Shown piece by piece: positions 10,871 to 24,000 of a DNA stretch of 64,000 nt. Both the position numbers and the translations under genes were made by a program. Origin of the DNA: Paracyclopina nana (lineage: Eukaryota; Arthropoda; Copepoda; Cyclopoida; Cyclopettidae); assembly GCA_019096065.1 (NCBI GenBank), contig JAGUCH010000004.1:8122001-8186000 (forward strand), in the 5' to 3' direction. Under the pieces are notes generated by a model that was given only the letters and a program-made list of their open reading frames with translations, was not told where the DNA came from and made no database searches. The first letter of the stretch is position 1. Each line of letters starts with the position of its first letter.

Positions 10871-12399
10871 CTTAAATAATCTCAGAACCCAGAAAAAAAA
10901 CTTTTAAATAATTGAGCTTGGTTCTCCAGTTTTAACCAGTTTTTATGGGTCTCACTTCTCTCAACTCACAACCTCATTCTCAGAACATTTTCAACCCATT
11001 GTTAATGTTTAGCTTCATTCTCAAAGTATATATGCAAATTTCTTCAAAGCTATAGTGAAATAACTCACCTTTAAGAATGGGCAAACTATTGGCTAGCTGA
11101 TTATTGTCAGCTCTAGTTCTGAAAGTGAACTGGCTTTGGTGTCATCCAAGCTGAGGAGAATTCTCTGAATTTTTCCGTTCTATGCTGTGCCACCCATTCC
11201 TATTCACCCCATAATAAAGCGTGATTCATCCAGGCTTTCTGCGTTGTTTCTCAACTTCTACTCTATTTTTGGTGGAGGCCTTTGTTGTGAAAAAGGCCTT
11301 AAAGGCCACCATGACAACAAGTGCTTTCTTATGGTGCTTAATATTTCATTCTGCACTGTGGCCAAGCTAAAAAAAGGAAATTTCCCTATTTTCTAAGGAT
11401 TCTTTTTCAATTTTCTAAATTCTAAAAAATATTGATTTTTTGGCTCCAAAATTCACATGGTGGAATTGCATAATTATTTTGAATAATTTAATAGCCCTTT
11501 TTAAGGCCACATTGTCTGATGAAAAATTAAGTGGACAAAGGAGCTTCAGTAGTTGAATTATCACTTTTATCAAGTATGATTTCTGCTTTTTTCTTCTATG
11601 AAAAAGTGCTTCATTTCAGACATTTCCAGTTTTTACCAAAAAAATGAGGAAAAATGAGTATGTGAGTTGTTGTTAAGGAGAGACAAAACTTGATATTGAG
11701 ACATGACCTCAAAAAAGTAAACAACTTCCAATTAGACAGTTCACCACACTGTAAAAAGTGTGTAAAACTATTGTTTGCAGTGTGAAATTCAAGCTCTATG
11801 TCCTTATTTATGAAAACCAAGCCTTTTGATTTAAACTTTGTGCCAGAATAATAAAAGTCATGCCCAAAATTGAGAAAATCATATTTTTAAGCTAAGTAAG
11901 GTGAGGTCTGGCAGTAACAATAAAAAAAGTTGTTCTAACCTAGGTTGTGAATTTAAGCTGATTAAGCTGAGATGTTGATGTTAATTTAAGCTGACAAGCC
12001 AAAATGCAAATATCTTTTTCATCTTCAGAATTGTTGCTAACAAGTTGACCAAGTTAGTTAGCACAAAAAAATATCCTAAATTTATTTTGAACTTATTTTC
12101 CTGAATTCAGAACTTTTAATAAGAGTGCTTGAGTCACATCCTATTTCGTGAGAATCTGATTGAAATTCGGTATTTTTCCACCTAAAAATCGTCATGGGCT
12201 GTGCTTTAATTCATCATCAGAGAAACAAGGCCTTTAAAAAGTGCGTGTAAACTAGACTAGACTCAATATACAAGCTAGACAAGCTAGCTTCTTTTTCTGT
12301 TGAAAAGATAAGATACATAATCAGACTTTTAAAAGCGAATAAAAAAGTGGCATTCATAAAACTGATGATTTTTTGGTTATTTTTTGAGTGGAGCTAGGT

Positions 12400-12870
12400 A
12401 AAAAGCCAAACTGGAGACTTGAAAACGACTTAAAAACGCAACTTGAAAAAGACTTAACATCACACTTGAATGTGAAAAAAAACAAAACTCTAGACTTGGC
12501 AAAGACTTTATAACAGACTTAAAGAAGATTTTACAATATTTTGAAAAAAGATATCCTGGCAGACTTGAGAGTAGTCCTGAAAGAGTAGACTTTACTATAA
12601 ACTGAAAACAACTTTACAATATGTACTTGAAAAAGACTTAAAAATAGACTTGAAAAAGCATTGAAAAAAACTTAACATCAGACTTAAAAAAGTAAAGCAT
12701 TTGAATTTGAAAATGACTTAACTCTAGACTTTTTACCAGACTTGAAAAAGTAGACTTTACCTTGCATTGAAATGGAGTTGAAAATGCTAATTAAGTAGAC
12801 TTAACAAGACTTTCTAACTATGGACTTTAAAAACAATTAATAGCAAAACTGTAGACATTCAATTGAAAAA
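12400..12870 (+). repeat. Degenerate AGACTTGAAAA repeat tract
   Basis: AGACTT(G/A)AAAA and relatives recur more than 15 times at irregular 12-30 bp spacing. It looks like an old, decayed minisatellite. Confidence 0.55.
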
Positions 12871-13054
12871 ATGCCAGATTTTAGTATCTCATGAATGATT
12901 TGTGGATTTAGTGTCTGGCGTTATCACCGTTTTACTACTAGTTTACATTAGTAGGCCAGTATGAATGTCCCGAAATTTATAGGGCTTTAACCCAGCTCAC
13001 ATTACCTTTAAAGCCGTGTAGCGTGTAAACTAAGAGAGAATCTTGCTTTTGATT

Positions 13055-13088
13055 CGCGCGCGCGCACGCGAGCGATCTCGCGCAGCGT
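13055..13088. repeat. Alternating CG tract
   Basis: TCGCGCGCGCGCACGCGAGCG followed by CTCGCGCAGCG makes an isolated CpG-rich island in AT-rich sequence. It is a potential Z-DNA former and resembles the tracts near 34.85 and 41.67 kb. Confidence 0.6.
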
Positions 13089-16000
13089 TGAGCACAAATA
13101 TCAACAGTTGACAGCAAATGTGAAACACGTGAACTTGTGGCAATTTTTTTGAACAATTGTTTGAAAAGCTGTAAAATATGATTTTCCAAATGTAGGTAAG
13201 CCATTTCATAATGTTGAAGTCAATTTTTGGCTTTTTGGTACCACAAACAAAAGTATGGGGCAACAAAGGCCTTTTGTCCCATTTTTTACTCTTTTGGCAA
13301 ATTTGCAAATAATTTTTGCTGAACAGGTCAAGTCAGTTAACGCCCTTGTCAAGTGGCCAAAAAAGGGATAAAAGTTTTTTTTGCAACAGTTAGAATAGCT
13401 GGATTGTGCTGAATTTGACTCATCAATTAAACTGATAAAATGTGAGACATTTTTTGCACCACTCAATTGAGGGTCAAATTGTACCAGTTTTTGCAACTCA
13501 GTCTGAGACTTTGTTTGGGACTTTTTTGGATTTTGCCTAGACAATGTTTTCATTTAAACCTTAGATTAAATTTTAGTTGTTTTGTGATTGGACAGTGAAA
13601 GTTATGAGACTTGTCATGATCTAATTGAAATAACTGGACTATTTCTGGAATTATGAAACTTTTTTATAAACAGCTTGTGTTGCTCTTTTGGGACAGCTTA
13701 TGTATGTAATAGTCTAGGTTTCAAAGGTCTTATACTAATGGGACATTTTGAAAAGCTCTATATAGTTTTGGGACAAAGTGCTCAGAACTTTTCAATAGAG
13801 ATTTGAAAGTACCTTGGAAAATTAAAATATATTGGGACATGAGGTCAAATTTTTTGAATGGGACATGACTTGATGTTTTGGGGCAGATTTTTCATTAAAG
13901 TTATCTAAGCATAGTTTATGGCCTCATATTTCGGTACAAAGTGTGTGTTTGTTGAATTGACGCAATTTGCCACCAAATTCTTATGAATCCAGTTTTTTTG
14001 AGGAGGGCAAAATCTAACTCGCACAAAAAAACATCTTAATGATTGAGCAGGTTTTAAAAGATGAAGAAACTCTCAGAAGAAACAACAAAACAAGCCCCAA
14101 ATCAAAATTGATGCCTTTTTTCTAACTGGACTCTTTTTGAGAAAAACACATTAAAATGGCTGAAAAGACTGTGAAAATATCAAAAATCCATTAAACTCAC
14201 ATAAAAGTGCACAGTGGGCGTATTTGTGCCAAAAACCTTGCTCTACTTTTACTGCTGCTGCTGCATATAATTTCTATTTGCTAGTTACACAGTTACACAC
14301 TGGGCTGACTTTTGACATTGTGCATTTTCAAGCACACTGGGCTTAACTTTGCCTGGTTTACTTGATGCAAAATGAGTCATGAGTCTCCATTTCACTTCCA
14401 GGAGGATTTTTGTTTGGCACAACAACTGAGTTCACTCTGAAATTGAGTCACGTTTTGCCCACTGTGCACACTTGTTGCATCACCTCTGAGTGTATATCTC
14501 ATGAAGGTGTGGTGCACTTTGAGTTGTTACCTTTTAAGGCATAAACACTAAAAAATACATGTGTTTCAACAGATTTTCCAGTGAAAAACTGCCTCACTTT
14601 TTTTAAAAGAATTTTCTTGAGTAATTTTCAACATTGCTCACAAAAGTGACTTCTTTAGTTAGTTTTTGGCCAAAATTTGCATTAAGAAAGGAAATTTCTT
14701 GAATCAAGTTTTTTATAAAAAATTAACATGATTTCCCTAAAAAAAACTCAAGATTCAGCTTGAAATGAATTGTAATTACAGTTTAAAGATTTTCTTAAAA
14801 ATGAACTTTACAGTTACTGTGTTTTGAAATTGTGCTAAAAATAGCTTGTCAAATGAAGATTGCTAGTTAATTACACTCAATAACTGAAGTTCATACAAGC
14901 AGAACAACAACTTGGCCCTTCCTGGTTTTTTGTAGTCATTAAGGCACAGTGGGAGTGTTGAGGCCTATCTACAAATGTTACCTGATGCCTTGATGTAATC
15001 TCAAAAAAAGCATAAAAATCCTCAAGGCTTACTTATTCTTTGTGTCAACAAATTATGCAGGCAACTTTGGCCAAAAATGCAATAGTAGCAATAATAATGA
15101 GCCAAGCCTTATTGTTTCAGATTCATAGTGAATTTTGAAAACAAAGCTTTTGCTTTGAAATAATGCAATTAGAAAACATTAACAGAATTACCAACTTCAA
15201 GGCGGAAAATCTGCAATGAAAGCCGTTTGGATGTGAGTTTTGCTTATTCACTGTTATTTCTCGAGAATGAATACTTCAATGTTGGTTACTATGCAGTTTA
15301 AACGTTAATCAAAACATTTTTAGCGCGTCATTCTTATCATTATTGGCTACCTGATGACATTCAAATTAACGAAATGAATGTTTTTTATTAATGCATGAAA
15401 AGAAATTCAAGAACATAAAGTGTATCTGTTATTAATCAATTACAATGCTTACTGATTGGCTTTTTGCGGCTAATTAATTAACATATCTGGTCGCTCTTTT
15501 TGCAACATTAGTTGCGACCTGTAAAAAGTGACTCTAAATGTTTTGCTGCCATGCCAACATTGAATAAAATCTTGAGCAAAAAAGTTTCAACAAGGCCTTC
15601 TTTGTGTAATAACTTATTGTTGAATGACTGAATTATTTGCCTTTGGCACCTCTTCATTGGCATACTACAACATGGTAAAAAAGTGATACCAGACAAATAA
15701 GATATTATATTGAACCGCAAAAAGTACTACCACATTCCACTTTTTTGCGACCCTGCCAACAAAACATTAAAAGTCATTTGACATACATTTCAATGCAAGT
15801 TAAAGAAAGAACTGCCATGCAAGTTGATCAATCAGTTAAAACAAGCCATTTGTTCAAAATTGTCAAGAATCATCGATGAGCTATGAAATTAATATACGCT
15901 TTAATAGGTTACAGTCGTTAACAACTACTTAAAAAAAGAACAGGTTTGTTATGCGCTGTCATTTTCGCATCTTTGATCATGATAAGGACACATAAAAATG

Positions 16001-16689
16001 ACTTGGCAGACGCTTAACTGCATTTGCACCAACACTTCAAAGTTCATCAAGAGGTAATGTCTAGCAATATGCAAATTAAACATCAAAAAGGCTTCTTATG
16101 CAGATTTTCATCGCAAAAGTGACAACTCGACAAAATCATTTATAATAACTTTCACTCCACAGATTTTGGCATTACTTCAGATTATGAAAATTCATCCTTG
16201 CAAGTGCAGTAAAGTGCACTTGGTAGAATATTATTTTCCACATAATAAAATATACCACAGAAGAAGAAATGTAATTAGTGTGTGGGCTTCAAAAGGTTTT
16301 GCCTTGGGGCCTTTTTTCTGCGAAAAATTCCCCAATATTTCCAATAACAATTTATTGGTGAGGGCCACACTTCTTTAGGCCATGCATGACTCATGCTAGT
16401 CATTATGAGCAACTTGATCCTTTTGAAGGTTAAAGTGTGTGTGTGACTTTCTGAGGGCATGTGCAAATCTGTCAACATTTGCATTTGAACAAAAAAAATC
16501 TCATTTTTCATTCGAGCTCAGTCAAGTGAACAAGATACTAGTCATGGTACTAAATGTCACACCATTTTCGGTTTAAGTTATGTGAGAGTTATTATTTGAT
16601 TGTAAAAAATCTTTCATCTCACTGCAAAAGAAAATTTGAACTTTTTTGCTGAACTGTGACCTATTCTTTGCATGCCTAAATTTTTCCAC

Positions 16690-17110
16690 AATTTACTTAT
16701 TTTTGTCCATTTTAGCTATTGTTGTCCAATTTGAGTTATTTTAGTCCAATTTGACTATTTCGTTCCAATCTGACTAATTTTGGTCCAATTTGTCTAATGT
16801 TGGTCCAATGTGGCTCATTTTGGCCCAATTTGTCTAATGTTGTTCCAATTTGAGTTATTTTTGGTCCAATTTGAGTAATTTTGGTCCAATTTGATAAATT
16901 CTGGTCCAATTTGAGTAATTTTGGTCCAATTTGATAAATTCTGGTCCAATTTGATAAATTCTGGTCTAATTTAACTTATTATAGTCCAATTTGACTCATT
17001 TAGGTCTTGTTTGACTCAGAATGGCCCAATTAGACTTAGCACGGTCCAATCAGACTTGGACCAATCTGGTCTTGTCGGGTTTTTTTGGTCCAATTTGACC
17101 AAATTTGGCT
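16690..17110 (+). repeat. 20-bp minisatellite, TTTTGGTCCAATTTGAGTAA
   Basis: About 20 degenerate copies of a roughly 20-bp unit with the invariant core GGTCCAATTTG. They are best preserved at 16860-16960, where GAGTAA and GATAAA variants alternate. Confidence 0.75.
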
Positions 17111-17690
17111 CTATTTGGCTTTATTTAACAATTTTTTAATATGGCGCAATTAGACTAAGTTAGAAAACTGGAGGTTTTTGTGTGTTATTAACCTCAACTG
17201 GAGTTAATAAATGTCAAATTGGAGTATTGCTCCCATTTTGGACATTAGCTCTCATAGATCAAATTGATTAAGTGCTAGAGCACTTAAAAGTCGCCATCTT
17301 TGAGCTGGAATTTCCTTGAAGGAAGATGCCTACTTATTTGATGACCTTCAAGTTGACAAGATGATTTGTGTGACTTCCCTGTTTCATTCATAAACATTAT
17401 GTCATTATTATGTCTTGCCTTGATGACAAGGTGAAAATTGGTCTAGTTTGCCCTTCTTAAATAGGAAATTATGTGAAAAAAGGTTTTTTAATGTCCAAAA
17501 TTACCAAATGAATGCTTAAGTCCCAAATGAGCTCAGAAATGAAAAATCTCAAAACTGCTCAAGAAAGTGCCAAAAAAGTGAAACCAATTTATGTTGTGGT
17601 ACCAATAAAACAATTATAAGCAATATTGAATAATTACCATTTTAGACCTTAAAATCAGGAGATGAGAGTGAGCCTTAAAAATCACTGAGA

Positions 17691-18075
17691 ATGGACCCTA
17701 ATCCAGTTAGCAATAATGCCCCAAAAATTGTGCTACTTCCTGATGACAACAAAGAAGAGGATTTTGGCATTGCCAGCCTTGACCTCAATGATGTGGAGGT
17801 CATTGATGATTTGAACATCAATCAATGGCTGATGAGAATCATGAGGTTGGGCCAAGCTTCTTTCGGGTCCACAAGTGTTGCTGGATCGGTTTCTAGCTCG
17901 AGCTCAGGCTCGCGGAGTCGCAGGCTCAGCATTCCGAACGCAGCTGACATTTCGGCCTCCAATTTGCTGAGGCCGCCAAACACAAGTCGAGGCAGAAGGT
18001 TTTCAGATTCCTTGAATTTCATGCCAGCCATGGAGAAGTTACAGCTTCATCACCAGGCAAAACATGGCAAAAAAG
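17691..18075 (+). CDS. MAST kinase alternative first exon
   Basis: An ATG with A at -3 and G at +4 opens a 128-codon frame that ends at AAAAAAG|GTTAAA in phase 1, 239 bp before the MAST exon at 18315, which enters in phase 1. Joining them gives an uninterrupted reading frame. The peptide is acidic at first ([11 protein letters not shown]), then serine-rich with basic-serine motifs ([18 protein letters not shown]), like disordered MAST N-termini. This start gives a 1,706-residue kinase and was chosen as the reference form because it is the nearest first exon to 18315. Confidence 0.65.
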
Positions 18076-21000
18076 GTTAAAACGATATGGATTTATTGCC
18101 CTAAAAATATTGACTCTCTTATCTTGCATCAGGGGTCGATTTTCAACCCCATCCATTGCTCCTAACTTGACAATTTTATCTTGATTCTCAATTTGTGTTT
18201 CATGCAATTTTTCAACTAGTAAAATTAAAACAAAAGTTTCTAGTATAATGAATTCAGCTTATTTTCAGGGATTTAACTTCTTTAAAATAGATATCATTTC
18301 TTCTTCTTTTTCAGGCACAGCTGAACAGAGTAACCTGTTAAGGATGAGAAACTCCAATTTAGGCCAATCTGCCCCATCTTTAACTGCAAGTCTGGTAGGA
18401 CAAGTTCTTTTTTTGTCAATACACATTCTCAGCTTTTCTCATTACATTGCGTTAGTTCCTCATATGAAGTATAGGTGGCGCTGCCACTAGGTTCTCTCAC
18501 TGCAACGCCCCCTATTGTTCCTTTTCAGAACTACATAAATGCTACTTGTGATCAATGAGAGCCAAAATACACTTATCGAATAATGATGGGACTTAATGAT
18601 TGTAGCTCGCCTGAGATAAGTGTACTTAAAGATGCCTGTATTATCTGTAATGGACGGGCGAAAAGCTAGAAAGCTTTTTCCAGGGTTTATACTACTATAT
18701 ACTATAGTATGTGGAAGCCTCTCTCAAAGTTCAGTAGAGAGAGAGAGAGAGAGAGAGAGAGTGAGAGCTTGTCGGGGCTTTAGTCGAAAAACCAACTTTT
18801 CCGACAGTCAACAGCCTAAGCTTAACGGAAGTACATATAAAGTATACGATAAGAATACATCAAATACATTCGGCTGGCCAAGAAATGGGAAAAATAATCA
18901 TGATTTATATGATTACAAGCCAATTTTTTACAAGACAATTATGGTTGAAACTTTAGTTGGGATATTTTCAATTTCAAAACAAGTAGAGCATGCCTTTAGT
19001 AATCCACTAATAGGTTATGTTATAATGTTGCAGTTTAAAATTAAAAAAGCCGTTTCATAAAATTACATAAATGGAACAAAGACAAAAAAGAGCAATTTAG
19101 GTGGAACTCATTGCATAGAGTGTAGGTGACTTTTCTTGCCTTCTACTGTGTAAAGAGAGTTGGGGTAAGTAAAAAGTTTACGGGTAATGAAAAAAGTGGC
19201 TTTGAAGTACCATACACAAGCTAGCAGTTTATTAACATTGCCTCTTTTGGGATTAAGGTAGGTTTGCTCTACTTATTTGCCATTTTAAAATATCAGCTTT
19301 GAAAAGTCAACCGAGATTTTCTTGGCAAAAATTGTCTTTGCCACAAATAAATTCCAATTTGTTGGCGACAACCAAAAATGTCGCTATCCACCTGTAAGCC
19401 CTCATGCATAAGTTACATAAAGACCATAAATGTACTGTTTACATAGAGATTGGTACAAACTGGTCTTTTCTACTTGCTGTGTATGCTAGTGATGAAGGCC
19501 TTTTCAGTGTGGTTCACGCAATTTGTGGCCACATCCATAAGCTGCCTTAACTTGTGGGCAAATTTGGTCATAAGTCCATTCATGCCTTTCAATTGTTGCT
19601 CTACTTTTTATTGTACCTGCCTTTCCACTGTAGCTACATACATAGTACAAATGTGTGAGTCCCTTTTCCTTTTTCTGGCTGTGTGCAGTTTGCTATTTAT
19701 TATGCAAGGCAGATACTTTCCTTGCGCTACTACTGCAATGGCCTTTCAAGATGGCCACTCTCTGCCTTTGTGTGACATCTTGTCAACAGGATGCAATCAC
19801 AAAATGGCCACATTTTGCCTCTAGAAAGCTAGATAGGGAGAAAGAGTCCCACTTACCATGAGCTGTCTCTTCTGTATAAATTAGTGGTCCACATAATGTT
19901 GGACTATCTCTGACTAGGAATGTCCTCAATGATTTTTTCAATGGGTCCAATATTGCTCCAGAGATTTCCTGAGATGGTACAGAAACAAATTGACAAGTTT
20001 TAAGAATGGGATACATGTTGGCTCAAATTGGTCCAAAGTTGGTCCAAAAGTAGGTCCAAAAGTAGGTCCAGAGTTGATCCAAAGTAGGTCCTAAGTTGAT
20101 CCAAAGTTGGTCCAAAAGTTGGTCCAGAACTGCTTATATATTACATAATAATTGGTCCAAAAGTCCTGGAATGCTCCAAGTTGGTTCAAAATTATATGAA
20201 ATGAAAAGCTAGTGAGGAAAATCGTGTTTTCATCATTTATTTGGTGGAGCTTATATGCATAATGTATAGAAGCTGTGATTTATGATGTCACACCTGGCAA
20301 AAAAGCCAGCGTGTTTTTTTTTCTCTCAGAGCAAAAATAGAAGAAAATTCCATTTTTCTCTCTTTCTTGACATCAATATTGGTTTACCCTCGAAAAACTG
20401 AGACGAGCGAGGGGAACAACTTTCATTGAAGAAGGAAAAATCCCCGTATTTCAGATTACACTCTAGTGAAATGCTTTCTCAGACATTCATAGTGAAATGG
20501 CAAAGATCCTATCATAAAATTCCATTTCTAATGTTGATCTTTCAGCTTTGAAATTGATTCTTGAAAAGACACCTTAATTTGGTTTCTTTAGCTATCCAAC
20601 TGCAAATGCAAATGAATCCTAAAATTTCCAAATTCGCCTCTTTTTTAAAAGAAGTCGTTAAAGTCCAAATGGTTTGTAAATTCAAATTATTTCTTCAACC
20701 TACAAGTAGGTCTTAAAATTCCGAAGACATCCTTTTAAGTCCCAATTCTGTCCTTAAAGTCATATTATGGCTTACAAGTCCATATAGGTCCTAAAAGCCC
20801 AAATAGGTCCTAAGAGACCAAGTAGGTGCTAAAATCCCAAATAGATCCTAAAAGCCCAAATAGGTGCAAAAAGCCCAAACAGGCCCGAATAGCCCGAATA
20901 GGTCCTAAAAGCCCAAATAGGTCCTAAAAGCCCAAATAGGTCCTGAAAGCCCAAATTGGTTCCAAAAGTCCAAATAGATCTCAATAGTCCAAATAGATCT

Positions 21001-24000
21001 CAATAGTCCAAATAGATCTCAATAGTCCAAATAGATCTCAATAGTCCAAATAGATCTCAATAGTCCAAATAGATCTCAATAGTCCAAATAGATCTCAATA
21101 GTCCAAATAGATCTCAATAGTCCAAATAGATCTCAATAGTCCAAATAGATCTCAATAGTCCAAATAGATCTCAATAGTCCAAATAGATCTCAATAGTCCA
21201 AATAGATCCTAATAGTCTCAGCTATGTCCTCTAAGTCCAATTCTGTCCCTTTGAAGTCCAATTCTTTCATTAAAGTGTGTACTACTTTTACCAAGTCCTT
21301 ATTTTCAAACTTAGTCCCAAAAGTCCTAATCAAATTTCTAAAATTGCCTAAAATCAGCAAGTCCAGATTTTGATCCGAATCATCAGGATCGTTCTAAAAG
21401 CAGGAATTTCAGATTTGTACACAAGTTTAATTTTGCGCATGGTTGGTCACAAGAACAACTGTAGTTGTCAATAGGCAGGAGAGATCAGAAGACCGTGAAA
21501 TTATCTATATATAAAAAAGGAAGAAGAAGGCAAGTTAAGAAATAAGAAAAGGCTTGTCGATTTCTCATAGATGTTGCAGCAGAGTTCCCAGATTTTTTCC
21601 CTCTGTGCTTTTGTCAAAGTTTTTGTCCCCTCAATGGAAAACTGGCCCAGCCTTATTTTTTACTTTTGTTCTAGCTGAGCGCATAGTAATGAAGTCATTT
21701 TTTAGCATCCCATCCACGCGTGGCTTCATTCATGTCATTTTTTGTTGTTTCTAAGCGTACATGACTTGCGACACATGTCTTTAAATATCGCACAATATGA
21801 GTCATCTTTACATTTTTGCAGACATTTGTTACTTTTTACTAGTTAAGAGCTAGTTTAATTGTCTCCTCAATGTCCGAAAAAGCCTTCACATCTTAATCTG
21901 GAATAGCTTTTTTTCTAGCATAAAATGAACTTTGATTTACCTTCTAAGGCTATTTTTTATTTGTTACTTAAAAGTTAATTTTCACTTTTTTGGTAAGTGA
22001 AGAGAATTTTATTTTGTTTTTTCAGCAGTTAATACAAAACTTAATAACATTGCCCTTTTTTTAAATTCATGACAGAATAAAGCGTTTCCAGATTGCAGCT
22101 TCAAGGCTACTTTGGCAACTATAGTGCCAATGAAACTTGTAAAGAACTAGCACCTCTGAACAAATGAACAATTTAGTTGTTGGGTGGCCATGATTGGGTT
22201 CTTTCTTAGTTTTCTGGACCATCGCCAAGCAAAGAATAGTACGTCTAATTTGGGCGTCCCATTTATTGGCTCCTTTTTTGAGTACATTATTACCAGAACT
22301 TCCCCTTTTCTTTGCTGAGCGGCCATCTTGGGTGCAAATTCAGCTAATTGACTGCTTACCTGAAAAAGGCGACAAAAAAAACAGGGATAGAGGACAAGTG
22401 AAAATTAAGGCTGTACCTAAGCACCATTAGGGTGCCAAAAACTTTGGAAAACAACATCAGATTTAAAATCTGGGAACTCTGCATTCACATTGAGAAGAAA
22501 CATATGTCCCTATAATTGAAGAATGAAAAAAATCTTTTTATGGCCAATCCATCTTTTGTGTGACTTCTGAACCCCAAAAAAGGGAACAAGGTCAGGAATA
22601 TTTTATGAACTGGATTTTTTCCCTCTTGGTGCATAGCAACACATTATTCCAGCTAATTGAACATGTTGTCATTTGGCGGGAAAATTCAATTTGCATTTTC
22701 CACTAGATCTACTTTTCCTCTTTTGCTGCTGTGGTGAACTTTCTTCCATCTCTGCTAAGAGCACACTCACATCTCCAATATTATTACGTTTCCTTTTGAT
22801 CCTGGAATGGAAGATGGCAAAAATAGGACTTTTTCCACTCTTTGCTGCAAAAAATGAACTTTTATGGCTTGAAGGCCTCTCAACTCCACTTCCATAAGAA
22901 TCCCAGCAAATATTTTCTTTTCTATTGTTTCCTTATTGGGCAAAATCAATTCAAATTAGGCCATGATTCAAACTAAATTAGGTCTAAAAGTTAGCCTGGA
23001 GTAGGTCCAAAAAGTTGGACCAATTGTTTTTAAATCTCAAATAGTGCAAAATTAAAGTTAAGAGTTGATTGTTTACATTTTGACCTTGACCCACGTGCTA
23101 GCAGCTAACAAAACAACAAACAGCTGACTCCATCATGAAGGTGATGAGTCATAAATTAGAATTAGTTTTCTCTTGCGCCCACAAAAAAGTCCGCAGTCCA
23201 TAAAATCATTCATTTATTACAATGGATCTCCACCCCTAATAGCAAAAAATGGGGGTGAAGAACGTCCATTCATCACCTAATAAAATAGGCGGGAAAATTC
23301 AAACACCCACATGCGCGGTATATATAACGTTACTGGGACATAGAATTGCACACCCGGGCTATTGGGACCCGAATGAACACGATCAATTTTAAGGCCCTTA
23401 GGCCTAGAAATTTCAACTTTTTAAATTTTTTTCATAAAATATAGGCCTTCAGGCCCCTCTGGGCCAAATTTCATAAAAATCCAAGGCCTTCATTTTTTTC
23501 ATGTTTTATTGGGACATGAGCATGTGCAAATTGCTATTGGGACATCAATCCACATGCACTGTTGGGACAAAAATGTGCAAATTGCTATTGGGACATATAT
23601 GAACATGCACTATTGGGACCAAAATGTGCAAATTGTTAGTGGGACATCAGTCCACATTCACTATTGAGACCAACATTATAAAATGCTATTGGGACTGAAA
23701 TGAACATGCACTATTGTGACAAAAATTAACACTTTGGGCCAGTGGCCAGTAGGCTTTGGGCCAGTAGACTTTGGGCCAGTAGACTTTGGGCCAGTAGACT
23801 TTGGGCCAGTAGACTTTGGGCCAGTAGACTTTGGTGCCAGTAGACTTTGGGCCAGTAGACTTTGGGCCAGTAGACTTTTGGCCAGTAGACTTTGGGCCAG
23901 TAGACTTTGGGCCAGTAGACTTTGGGCCAGTAGACTTTGGGCAAACAAGCTTAAAGGAGCTGAATATCACTGAACTGTGCATTTTTGTCCCAATAGAAAG

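Larger units (their letters stand above)
10871..17690. other. Intronic/non-coding stretch with degenerate repeats
   Basis: No gene is recognised. It contains an AGACTTGAAAA-type tract, a CpG-rich alternating tract near 13.06 kb, scattered TTGGGACA motifs near 13.7-13.9 kb, and a GGTCCAATTT minisatellite, listed separately where distinct. All longer frames are AT-rich and featureless. Confidence 0.5.

Noticed and set aside
18620..19060. 146-codon frame in the MAST intron
   Set aside because: Contains a GA microsatellite and AT-rich remainder; no splice or family evidence.
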